Shown: one piece after another, positions 1 to 5,167 of the stretch | Position numbering within the stretch: position 1 is the stretch's first letter | Layout of the letters: each line of letters starts with the position of its first letter | NCBI GenBank assembly: GCA_964528085.1 | Contig: CAZGRE010000058.1 | Location: 1-6,089, forward strand | Length of the DNA stretch: 6,089 nt | Direction: 5' to 3' | DNA from: B2-G16 sp964528085 | Lineage (GTDB): Bacteria > Bipolaricaulota > Bipolaricaulia > UBA7950 > UBA9294 | The notes under the pieces: generated by a model | Seen by the model: the letters and a program-made list of their open reading frames with translations, nothing else | What the model was told of the DNA's origin: nothing | The model's database searches: none | Translations under genes and position numbers: made by a program

Positions 1-132
1 CTCCATCTCCAGCATCTCCTGATACAGCCACTCCACCAGATCTCGCAGCCAGTCGGTCCCCGCTTCCCCCAATTTGACTTCCTCCAGCTTTCTCCGTAGC
101 TTCTCTTCCAGAGAGCTTCGTGATTGAGACAT
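1..132 (-). CDS. IS256-family transposase, N-terminal fragment (runs off the left edge)
   Basis: Forty-four codons are visible, beginning MSQSRSSLEEKLRRKLEEV and ending at the window edge. The start is well supported: GGAGG lies a few bases upstream of the ATG at 132-130. The stretch GTDWLRDLVEWLYQEMLEME resembles the start of IS256/Mutator-type DDE transposases, where a helical 'LR-LV-WL-QE-MEAE' segment precedes the catalytic core. The catalytic Asp and Glu residues lie outside the window, so I cannot say whether the enzyme is intact. Family members act on DNA by copy-out/paste-in transposition. The upstream side carries what looks like the element's terminal repeat, and beyond it a transposase C-terminus on the other strand begins abruptly, which suggests this element landed in an older one. 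The assignment rests on a short segment and on the terminal-repeat context. Confidence 0.6.
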   Translation of the reverse strand, partial: MSQSRSSLEEKLRRKLEEVKLGEAGTDWLRDLVEWLYQEMLEME

Positions 133-185
133 CAGGGCCTCCTTTCGGAATGTCCTTCAGCCTACACGCTGTGAGGAAGAGGTAC

Positions 186-215
186 CCGGTGTCTCAATCT
201 TTCACCGGCCTTTTT
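186..215 (+). terminator. Possible hairpin plus T-tract at the IS256 end
   Basis: CCGGTG (186-191) pairs exactly with CACCGG (203-208) around an 11-nt loop. CC and five T residues (211-215) follow on the plus strand. This has the shape of a weak Rho-independent terminator for transcription running from inside the element outwards. It could equally be part of the terminal structure bound by the transposase. The stem is only 6 bp, so confidence is low. Confidence 0.3.
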
Positions 216-232
216 ACACACGAAACACTACA
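196..232 (-). repeat. Probable terminal inverted repeat of the IS256-family element
   Basis: Read on the minus strand, this stretch contains GTGTGTAAAAAGGCC roughly 70-95 bases upstream of the transposase start. IS256-family ends commonly carry a GTGTAAAA...AAAGGCC-like motif in this place. The exact outer boundary cannot be fixed because the partner repeat and the target duplication are outside the window. The boundary is inferred from the motif and from the abrupt start of an unrelated reading frame at about 231. Confidence 0.4.
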
Positions 233-323
233 CGGTCGTCGCCATTTGGTGCGCGTCATCTGGGCTATCCTTCGAGACGGACGAGACTACGAGATCCGGG
301 AGGACTTACACTCCATGACTTGA
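231..323 (+). pseudogene. Transposase C-terminal remnant, IS110-like, cut by the IS256 end
   Basis: Thirty codons before the stop read HGRRHLVRVIWAILRDGRD followed by YEIREDLHSMT. The pattern 'LV-VIWAILRDG--Y' resembles the extreme C-terminus of IS110/IS1111-family transposases, where a helix of the form 'ARKLLVIIWxLLKxGxPY' ends the protein. The open frame extends upstream to 120, but that part coincides with the IS256 end and translates to unrelated sequence, so I treat only about 231-323 as the remnant. The rest of the gene would lie on the far side of the IS256 element, outside the window. The family call rests on about 25 residues and could be another transposase family. Confidence 0.4.
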
Positions 324-359
324 AAATCCAAGAGGGATGTTCAGATACTGTATTGAAAG

Positions 360-658
360 TTAACCCTCCTCAGTGATTGGTGATCGGTATTGCTCACCGC
401 TTTTGTAGATTTCATGGGCGATGAGTAACAACTTCCTCGCTGCGGCGATCCGCGCCACCTTTTCCGGCTTTCCTCTTTCCTTTAATCGATGATATATCCT
501 CTCACTGCTAGGTTGAACCGCGCCGCTGACGGAGTTGCTTGGTACAGACGTTTACGGATCTCACTGCTCCCCCGCTTGCTGATCTGCGGCTTCTTGTGCG
601 TCTAACTCCCAGAGCGATATCCGATCGGATCGAGTCCAGCCAACGGTTTTTTAGGGGT
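360..658 (-). pseudogene. IS110-family transposase, C-terminal half, degenerate
   Basis: The minus strand encodes PKKPLAGLDPIGYRSGS, an in-frame TAG (602-604), then THKKPQISKRGSSEIRKRLY and QATPSAARFNLAVRGY. After a frameshift near 484-497 it continues as HRLKERGKPEKVARIAAARK, LLLIAHEIYKSGEQY and RSPITEEG, with a stop at 360-362. These match the order of the Transposase_20 domain of IS110 enzymes: 'LAAYAGLDP--RQSG', then 'ISKRGN--LR--LYQAA', then a C-terminal 'ARKLL-I-Y---K-G--Y'. Known members carry an N-terminal RuvC-like DEDD domain with a catalytic serine in this C-terminal half and use a bridge RNA to choose targets. Here the N-terminal domain is missing, and unrelated sequence begins beyond about 660. 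One stop, one frameshift and the lost half make it clearly inactive. Confidence 0.75.
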
Positions 659-669
659 CTACCGCTTTA

Positions 670-806
670 TTTTGCACGGAGGTGAGGTATCCGTGTTATT
701 GAGCTGACCTCGATGCGATTCGCGGCCTTTAGCCGGAACTGGCTATAGCCGTAGTTGGCTAGCTTTTCATCGTTGGGATCTCTCTGCATTTTGCATGGAG
801 ACGGGG
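670..806 (+). repeat. Direct repeat pair, 18 nt, 119 bp apart
   Basis: TTTTGCACGGAGGTGAGG (670-687) and TTTTGCATGGAGACGGGG (789-806) agree at 14 of 18 positions. The first falls at the end and the second at the start of the 40-codon minus-strand frame, so the pair brackets it. A chance match of this length is possible in a window this size, but the symmetrical placement is notable. Confidence 0.35.
730..761. repeat. Two tandem 16-nt palindromic units
   Basis: TAGCCGGAACTGGCTA (730-745) is followed immediately by TAGCCGTAGTTGGCTA (746-761). The units differ at three positions near their centres. Each can form a 5-bp TAGCC/GGCTA stem, with a sixth G-T pair, closing a four-base loop. On RNA they would make two adjacent small hairpins; on DNA they could be a pair of protein-binding sites. 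If the minus-strand 40-codon frame is real, the same bases encode LANYGYSQFRL and the symmetry may be incidental. Confidence 0.5.
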
Positions 807-983
807 CCCCTTCTCTCCTCCTCACGAGCGAGTTAGCACGCGTCCGTGGAGCGCCGCGTTCTCTCAGTCCCTGGGGAACAACGGATTCGTGGGCTATTCT
901 ACACGATCGACTGCGGGAGCGCGCGGGGCGAATCTTTGTTAGGATCGGGATTGCAGCCCACTCGGCACGCCGTCATCGCAGGG

Positions 984-1117
984 TCAGGGGGATTGAGCAT
1001 CGAGCCGCGGCAGTTCGATCCCCCCGGGGAAGTAATCGGAGCGGTAAGCGATCAACGTCCCCCCTTCACCAGCGACGAGGAGGGCGAGAAACTCGTCGGC
1101 TTTGGCGAGCAAATCAG
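984..1117 (-). pseudogene. Possible 3' fragment of a host gene ending at the Y1 element
   Basis: The minus strand reads TDLLAKADEFLALLVAGEGG, TLIAYRSDYFPGGIELPRLD and AQSP before a stop at 986-984. Third positions are mostly G or C, as in the intact genes of this window, and the composition looks like a folded protein. Upstream it runs directly into the left terminal repeat of the Y1 element, so the reading frame has no start of its own. I do not recognise the family. It may be the tail of a gene broken when the element arrived, but the flank on the other side (from 2035) does not clearly continue it. Confidence 0.3.
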
Positions 1118-1119
1118 TT

Positions 1120-1144
1120 GGGGTCAGGTCTTGCAATCCAACAT
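1120..1144 (+). repeat. Left inverted end of the Y1 element
   Basis: GGGGTCAGGTCTTGCAATCC runs on into AACAT. Its reverse complement matches the right end at 2011-2034. The TTGCAA inside it (1131-1136) also serves as a plausible -35 box, so the end and the promoter overlap. Confidence 0.65.
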
Positions 1145-1159
1145 CGATCGCTGTATATT
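1131..1159 (+). promoter_or_regulatory. Promoter of the Y1 transposase, apparently leaderless
   Basis: TTGCAA (1131-1136) and TATATT (1154-1159) lie exactly 17 bp apart, matching sigma70 consensus at 4/6 and 5/6 positions. Transcription would start six or seven bases past the -10 box, at 1165-1166. That is on or next to the A of the transposase ATG, and no ribosome site is seen. The -35 box is within the left inverted end, so transposase binding there would be expected to repress its own promoter (inference). Confidence 0.5.
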
Positions 1160-1165
1160 CGATGC

Positions 1166-2011
1166 ATGGCTCGACCGTTGCGGATCGAATACCCAGGCGC
1201 GGTGTACCACATCACTTCCCGCGGTAACGCATATCAGGAGATCTTCCTCGACGACACCGATCGCGAGAAGTTCCTCGAGGTACTCGGAGAGACTGCTGAA
1301 CGGTTCAACTGGCTCTGCCACGCCTATTGTTTGATGACGAACCACTATCACCTGCTGATCGAAACGGTCGATCCGACGTTATCCCGCGGGATGCGGCAAC
1401 TCAACGGGGTGTACACCCAGGCGTTCAACCGACGACACGATCGGGTAGGGCATCTGTTTCAAGGAAGGTACAAGGCAATCCTGGTGGAGAAGGAGGAATA
1501 CCTCCTCGAGCTTTCCCGGTACATCGTCCTCAATCCGGTCAGGGCGAAGATGGTGGAGAAGGCAAGGGAGTGGAAGTGGTCGAGCTATCGGGCGACGGCC
1601 GGATTGGATGAAGCGCCTTCGTTTCTCACCACCGATTGGATACTCGGCCAATTCGCGGATGAAAGGGACAAGGCGCAGCGTCTTTATCGAAGGTTCGTGG
1701 CGAAGAGGGTCGGTAGATCACCGTGGGAGGATCTTAAGGGGCAGATCTACCTGGGAAGCGAAAGGTTCATTGCGAGCATTCCGAAACCAAAGGCGCGATT
1801 GAGCGAGGTTCCGCGCCGGCAGCGCCTCCTTAACCGTCCGAGCCTAAAGAAGATATTCGCTGAGTCGAAGACGAGGGACGAAGGGATATTCAACGCCTAC
1901 CGCGATTATGGTTACACGATGAAAGAGATCGCTGAGCACCTCGGAGTCCACTACGCCACCGTCAGCCGACGCTTACGCAGAGCGGAGCAAGGAAGAATCA
2001 CTAGATCTTAA
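1166..2011 (+). CDS. REP-associated-type tyrosine (Y1, HUH) transposase with C-terminal HTH
   Basis: The protein has 281 residues. Residues 3-21 (RPLRIEYPGAVYHITSRGN) are the typical opening of the Y1_Tnp fold. His60-Tyr61-His62 in MTNHYHLL is the HUH metal-binding motif. Tyr119 in SRYIVLNPVRA is the likely catalytic tyrosine that attaches to cut single-stranded DNA. Residues about 250-272 (GYTMKEIAEHLGVHYATVSR onward) form a helix-turn-helix, a C-terminal extension absent from the shortest family members and probably used to bind DNA. I chose the ATG at 1166 because homologues begin MARPLRIEY and because the promoter places the transcript start there. The frame stays open back to 755, but that part has no family similarity. 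All key residues are present, so the enzyme may be active. Its stop codon overlaps the right inverted end by one base. Confidence 0.9.
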   Translation: MARPLRIEYPGAVYHITSRGNAYQEIFLDDTDREKFLEVLGETAERFNWLCHAYCLMTNHYHLLIETVDPTLSRGMRQLNGVYTQAFNRRHDRVGHLFQGRYKAILVEKEEYLLELSRYIVLNPVRAKMVEKAREWKWSSYRATAGLDEAPSFLTTDWILGQFADERDKAQRLYRRFVAKRVGRSPWEDLKGQIYLGSERFIASIPKPKARLSEVPRRQRLLNRPSLKKIFAESKTRDEGIFNAYRDYGYTMKEIAEHLGVHYATVSRRLRRAEQGRITRS

Positions 2012-2034
2012 TGTTGGGTTGCAAGATCTGAACC
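2011..2034 (+). repeat. Right inverted end of the Y1 element
   Basis: ATGTTGGGTTGCAAGATCTG is followed by AACC and begins on the last base of the transposase stop codon. It is the inverted counterpart of 1120-1144, and its flank (GGAAGAATCACTAGATCTTA) also matches the equivalent place in the deleted copy before 4154. Confidence 0.65.
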
Positions 2035-2124
2035 ACAATCGCTTGCTGGTCCTCAGTACTCTTGCGTACCGGCCTACCGGATCGAGACCCGCGAAGGGAC
2101 CGATTCCCTCCCGGCAGTCCGTTT

Positions 2125-2152
2125 TTGTCCCCTCCATTGCTGGTTCTATAAT
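2125..2152 (+). promoter_or_regulatory. Sigma70-like promoter of the lipoprotein gene
   Basis: TTGTCC (2125-2130) and a perfect TATAAT (2147-2152) are separated by 16 bp. The transcript would start near 2159 and leave a leader of about 85 nt before the ATG at 2244. No conserved leader structure is obvious. Confidence 0.5.
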
Positions 2153-2230
2153 CTGAGTCGTACGCAGCAAACCGAAGTGCCACACGCTAGAGGCAAACAT
2201 CCTCCTAACCAGATGCTCGCAGCGACACCG

Positions 2231-2238
2231 GGAGGTGA
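2231..2238 (+). promoter_or_regulatory. Strong ribosome binding site that decides the lipoprotein start
   Basis: GGAGGTGA is an eight-base match to the anti-Shine-Dalgarno sequence, five bases before ATG 2244-2246. The in-frame GTG at 2235 overlaps this site, so it cannot be the start even though the frame is open there. Confidence 0.75.
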
Positions 2239-2243
2239 GGCCG

Positions 2244-3755
2244 ATGCGAAAGGTTGCGTTGGGAACGGTGCTGGTCGCGTTCTTCCTCCTTGCCCTTAAC
2301 GGTTGCGGATGGTTCTTGGTCAGGCCCCCTGGTGGGCTCCCTGAGGAGATCCTCCCCGGTTGGGGGAAGGAGGTTGAGGCCTCCTTCTATTCCGATGCCG
2401 TCCCAGAAGGGGGGAGCGGCACCCTCGGGGCGGTTTGGCAGAGGGGGGAGGGATGGATATGGGCGGAGGTGATCTCCTTCCCGGATCCGGAGACGGCGCA
2501 CGCGCGGTTCGTCGAAGAGGTATCCTCCTTGTCCGATTCTTCGGAATCCGATCTCGGAGACGAAGGGGTGAGCCTGAGTCATCCCCAAAGCGGGCTTTCC
2601 CTGGAGATGTTCCGCGTCGGTTCCGAACTCGTTCTGGTCGGGTCGCTTGCTACAACCCCGCAGGATGCCCCTTCCGCAAGCGATGTGCACCTTGCGGCCG
2701 AGGGGCTGATCGACCACTTACCGCAGGTCCCGCCGGCGGTACCGGCCCCTGCGACGGAGGGGGCGTGTACCCCGCCTGAGGGATCCCCGTACCTGAAGGT
2801 GATCGAGGTCCCGCTCAGGCTTCCGGATGGTGAGCCGGACGGGGTAGTCACACTCCTCATTAAGATCGTCCCGACGGGGGACGGAGGCGGCGGGCTCTGT
2901 CAGTATAGGTTCGAGGTTTACGTAAAATGCATCGAGCTTGGCTCTGAGGATGGGGATCCTGGGCTACGCGGTCCAGGCGACCTCTTCCTCGCCGGATCCG
3001 TCGCCCTCCCATGCGGAACTCTCAACTTTCTCACCCCCGAGCTCGCGCAGCTCGAAGCGGGTTCATCGGTCGAGTTCCCTGACGACGGAGTCCTGATCGG
3101 GTTGCAGGACTGCCTCACTACCTGTGGGATGACCGACTTCCCGGTTGTGGTCAACCTTGTGTTGCGGAATCACAACCGGGTCGATCTGCTCGACCTTCTC
3201 TGCGGGTTTTTCTGGGGGTTTCAACAGGCTGAGCCCATGGCTCAGCCCCAGTGGGAGACGGCCGAGAACCTGTCTAAGGCCTACGGCCCCGAGGGAGGGG
3301 AGCCGGACGATCCCCTGGCTGCGGCCGAAGGGGTACGGGGAAGCCTGTTGGGGGAGGGAGAGCAGGAGGTGAGGATCGACCTTCCCGGCGGTTACTTCAC
3401 GTTTGGGATGGACGTTGCCACGCCCGGTGAGTGCCACCGGATCTCGGATGAGGAGGTCCGCTGCCGGGTTCCGGCAGGATCGGAGGGACGGGCGGTCCTC
3501 ACCACGCGTATCGAGCCGCCGGTGCATCCGGTGAGGATCGAGGCCGTCTCCCTCCCGACGTGGGCGGAGTTCCATCCGGTCACCGGATACGGGGTGGTGA
3601 CGACGGCCTGCACCTTCGTCCCGCCGCTTGGGGCGGTGGGAACGACGGCCGAGCTCCGCTTCCGAGCGATGACACTGGCTCTTGGCCTATCCCTCGAATT
3701 AACGCTCTATATCGAGGTCTTACCCCCGGACCCGGAGTCGGAATCGCCTGAGTGA
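2244..3755 (+). CDS. Exported lipoprotein of unknown function, 503 residues
   Basis: The protein opens with a lipoprotein signal: MRK, a hydrophobic stretch (VALGTVLVAFFLLAL) and the lipobox LNGC, with lipidated Cys21 followed by Gly. Nothing after the anchor matches a family I know. Residues about 30-160 look like an alpha/beta domain containing FPDPETAHARF and SLEMFRVGSELVLVGSLA, a layout seen in extracytoplasmic lipoproteins that carry a small sensor-like domain. A proline/alanine linker (162-172) follows. The second part is beta-rich, with ten further cysteines (175, 219, 229, 257, 290, 294, 320, 397, 407, 456), and may be held by disulfides. The last 130 residues resemble an immunoglobulin-like beta sandwich. 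The start is set by the strong ribosome site, and a promoter lies about 90 bp upstream. It appears to be a single-gene unit between two copies of the Y1 element. Function is not assigned. Confidence 0.85.
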   Translation: MRKVALGTVLVAFFLLALNGCGWFLVRPPGGLPEEILPGWGKEVEASFYSDAVPEGGSGTLGAVWQRGEGWIWAEVISFPDPETAHARFVEEVSSLSDSSESDLGDEGVSLSHPQSGLSLEMFRVGSELVLVGSLATTPQDAPSASDVHLAAEGLIDHLPQVPPAVPAPATEGACTPPEGSPYLKVIEVPLRLPDGEPDGVVTLLIKIVPTGDGGGGLCQYRFEVYVKCIELGSEDGDPGLRGPGDLFLAGSVALPCGTLNFLTPELAQLEAGSSVEFPDDGVLIGLQDCLTTCGMTDFPVVVNLVLRNHNRVDLLDLLCGFFWGFQQAEPMAQPQWETAENLSKAYGPEGGEPDDPLAAAEGVRGSLLGEGEQEVRIDLPGGYFTFGMDVATPGECHRISDEEVRCRVPAGSEGRAVLTTRIEPPVHPVRIEAVSLPTWAEFHPVTGYGVVTTACTFVPPLGAVGTTAELRFRAMTLALGLSLELTLYIEVLPPDPESESPE

Positions 3756-3856
3756 TAACAGCCAGCCTGCCTTTGAGTGGACTGCCAGCTGGGTCTCTGT
3801 TTAGTACCACCACGACTAAAAACGGCTTTTTTGCGGTATAATTATTGGAAGAGTCA

Positions 3857-4175
3857 GGGTTAGGACTTAAATCCGACATTATTCAGTTGTATTTGGTGGA
3901 TAATTCGCCCGTTGCGGATCGAATACGAAGGCGTGCTGTACCACTTCACGGCCCGTGGTAACACATATCGAGAGATCTTTCTCGCTGACATCGACCGTAA
4001 GAGGTTTCTCTAAGTGGAGGGGGAAGACAGTCGATCCAGCCCTATCCCGCGGGATGCGACGACTGAAGAGAGCGCCGAGTATTTTTTGGGACGTTACGCC
4101 ACCATCACCCCACATCTGTAGAGAACGAAACAGGGAAGAATTAACAGAGCTTAATGTTGGTTTGCAAAGTTTGAA
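3857..4175 (+). mobile_element. Second, internally deleted copy of the Y1 element (MITE-like)
   Basis: The left end (3857-3879, starting GGGTTAGGACTTAAATCC) and the following promoter region match the left end of the full-length copy along about 50 bases. The right end (4154-4175, ATGTTGGTTTGCAAAGTTTG) matches its right end. The copy is about 319 bp long, against 915 bp for the intact one, and keeps both termini while losing most of the transposase. It could in principle be moved by an enzyme encoded elsewhere, but its ends have diverged from each other, so it is probably old and inactive. Confidence 0.65.
3900..4154 (+). pseudogene. Y1 transposase remnant, three blocks
   Basis: Block one (3900-4010) reads IIRPLRIEYEGVLYHFTARG, NTYREIFLADIDRKRFL and aligns with residues 1-37 of the intact transposase. 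The start ATG is now ATA, and a TAA follows at 4011-4013. Block two (4024-4068) reads KTVDPALSRGMRRLK and aligns with residues 66-80. Block three (4089-4154) reads GRYATITPHL, a TAG, then RTKQGRINRA and the stop, aligning with residues 260-281. The HUH motif (residues 60-62) and the catalytic tyrosine (119) are both deleted, so no activity is possible. About 24 of 37 residues match in block one, which shows the two copies are related but not recent duplicates. Confidence 0.8.
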
Positions 4176-4325
4176 TTTCCTTTTACAGGGCCGTTCCGAT
4201 GACGAGGATTATCCTTGCATTCACGATTCACTCCTTTGGCCCAAGGTTAGGGGGCGGAGGGCTCCGTTCAACCCCGCCGGTAGATGGTGCCGGTCGGCCC
4301 GGGTAAGATCCTTCTCAGGGGCGAG

Positions 4326-5015
4326 ATGGGGATAGAGGCGGTGCTGATAGACGTCGGTGGGCCGATCCTCGACGAGGATCACGAATACGTGGCCTGGGAT
4401 CGGTTCCTCGTCGGTCTCCTTCGGGAGGATGGGGTCGATATCGACGAGGAGAGGCTCGTACGCCTGATCGTCGCCGCCACCCGCCGCTGTGAGCGGAGCC
4501 CCAGGATCGCCGTTTTGTGGGAGCTACTCCGTCCGGACGTTTCCAGGTTCCGCCGTATCAAGGATATCTTCCAGGGGTTCCAGCGAAGGCATCTGGCGGA
4601 GGAGTACACCCCCCGTCTGCAGCCCGGGGTGGTGGAGGCGTTAACCCGTCTCTCCGAGGGGTTCCTCCTCGCCCTGGCCGGGAACCAGCCTACATGGATC
4701 AAGGGATACCTGGAGGAGGAGGGGATCATCCGGTTCTTCCGGTGGCGGCTCGTATCGGAGGAGATGGGCATCTCCAAGCCGAACACCCTCTTCTTCCGGA
4801 TGATCTTGGATGGGATCGGGGTCTCCCCCAACGATGCGGTGATGGTCGGGGACCGGCTCGACAACGACGTCCTCCCGGCGCACCTCGTGGGGATGCGGAC
4901 GGTGCGGGTCCTCACCGGCCCCTACCGGGAGCAGGAGCCGATCTCTCCGCTTCACCATCCGGATAGGACGATCCGCTCCCTCGCGGAGCTCGGTCGCGCA
5001 CTGGAAGGGCTTTGA
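4326..5015 (+). CDS. HAD-superfamily hydrolase-like protein with altered motifs
   Basis: The 229-residue protein follows the HAD phosphatase plan. Motif I is VLIDVGGPIL with the nucleophile Asp9, a helical cap fills about 20-100, motif II is LALAGN (115-120), motif III is the lysine of GISKPN (Lys151), and motif IV is VGDRLDNDV (Asp176, Asn180, Asp181). Such enzymes are cytoplasmic and usually remove phosphate from small molecules. Two deviations are clear: the second Asp of DxD is Gly11, as in the DxGN variant of YihX-like members, and the Thr/Ser of motif II is Gly119. The substrate cannot be told. I chose ATG 4326 because the first beta strand starts four residues later and AGGGG lies just upstream. 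An in-frame ATG at 4284 has no ribosome site. The gene stands alone between the deleted Y1 copy and the secreted-protein gene. Confidence 0.85.
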   Translation: MGIEAVLIDVGGPILDEDHEYVAWDRFLVGLLREDGVDIDEERLVRLIVAATRRCERSPRIAVLWELLRPDVSRFRRIKDIFQGFQRRHLAEEYTPRLQPGVVEALTRLSEGFLLALAGNQPTWIKGYLEEEGIIRFFRWRLVSEEMGISKPNTLFFRMILDGIGVSPNDAVMVGDRLDNDVLPAHLVGMRTVRVLTGPYREQEPISPLHHPDRTIRSLAELGRALEGL

Positions 5016-5133
5016 CTCCGGAACAGGGAACACCGAGCGGTCGTTGAATCCTCTGATCGATCTTGCCCCATCGACGCCCGGCCGCTGAGGTTACGGTCAT
5101 TCTTCCGGTTTTTTAGGCCCGTTTGGATTTGAG

Positions 5134-5149
5134 CGAGGAGTGATCCTCG
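5134..5149 (+). promoter_or_regulatory. Perfect 6-bp hairpin in the leader of the secreted-protein gene
   Basis: CGAGGA and TCCTCG flank a GTGA loop, 18 bases upstream of ATG 5168. The hairpin encloses a GAGGAG sequence that is too far from the start to be its ribosome site. It could be an operator or an RNA structure near the 5' end. No clear -35/-10 pair was found between 5016 and 5167, so the context stays uncertain. Confidence 0.3.
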
Positions 5150-5167
5150 TAATAGGCTTCTTGAGAG

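Larger units (their letters stand above)
665..1117. other. Gene-poor stretch with repeats and gene-like fragments, origin unknown
   Basis: No intact gene can be supported here. It separates the broken IS110 transposase from the Y1 element. It contains two tandem 16-nt palindromes (730-761), a direct repeat spaced by 119 bp (670-687 and 789-806), and two minus-strand frames with protein-like composition. One runs from an ATG at 789-787 to a stop at 669-667 (40 codons, MQRDPNDEKLANYGYSQFRL then KAANRIEVSSITRIPHLRAK). That frame stays open upstream to beyond 950. The other is the fragment at 984-1117. The plus-strand frame that runs in from 755 to the Y1 transposase has no start-site support and is basic, low-complexity translation, so I regard it as spurious. 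Confidence 0.4.
1120..2034 (+). mobile_element. Y1 (HUH) transposase element with inverted ends, full-length copy
   Basis: The element consists of one transposase gene between imperfect inverted ends of about 25 nt. The left end (1120-1144), read on the minus strand, starts ATGTTGGATTGCAAGACCTG. The right end (2011-2034) starts ATGTTGGGTTGCAAGATCTG. About 21 of 25 positions agree. Each end matches, in place and orientation, the corresponding end of a second copy at 3857-4175, which supports these boundaries independently. In known relatives (REP-associated tyrosine transposases) the enzyme recognises hairpin-forming ends of this kind. The exact cleavage points are not visible. Confidence 0.7.

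Noticed and set aside
120..230. Upstream part of the plus-strand frame ending at 323
   Set aside because: It overlaps the IS256 transposase start and terminal repeat on the other strand; only the part after about 231 reads like a transposase.
730..761. CRISPR-like array
   Set aside because: The two palindromic units are directly adjacent with no spacers, and there are no further units or cas genes.
755..1165. Long N-terminal extension of the Y1 transposase frame
   Set aside because: Homologues start at MARPLRIEY (1166), the promoter points to 1166, and the extension is basic, low-complexity translation with no ribosome site.
2205..2717. Minus-strand frame opposite the lipoprotein gene
   Set aside because: It is a shadow of the lipoprotein coding sequence with no start signal or recognisable domain.
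3756..3836. Terminator for the lipoprotein gene
   Set aside because: The best pairings (CCAGC with GCTGG over a 21-nt loop, and A5/T5 around CGGC) are too weak to call.
3837..3842. TATAAT as a promoter -10 box
   Set aside because: No -35 box is found at 16-18 bp spacing, and downstream lies only the broken Y1 copy.
5016..5120. Terminator after the HAD gene at the T-run near 5109
   Set aside because: A T-tract is present, but no stable GC stem lies directly before it.
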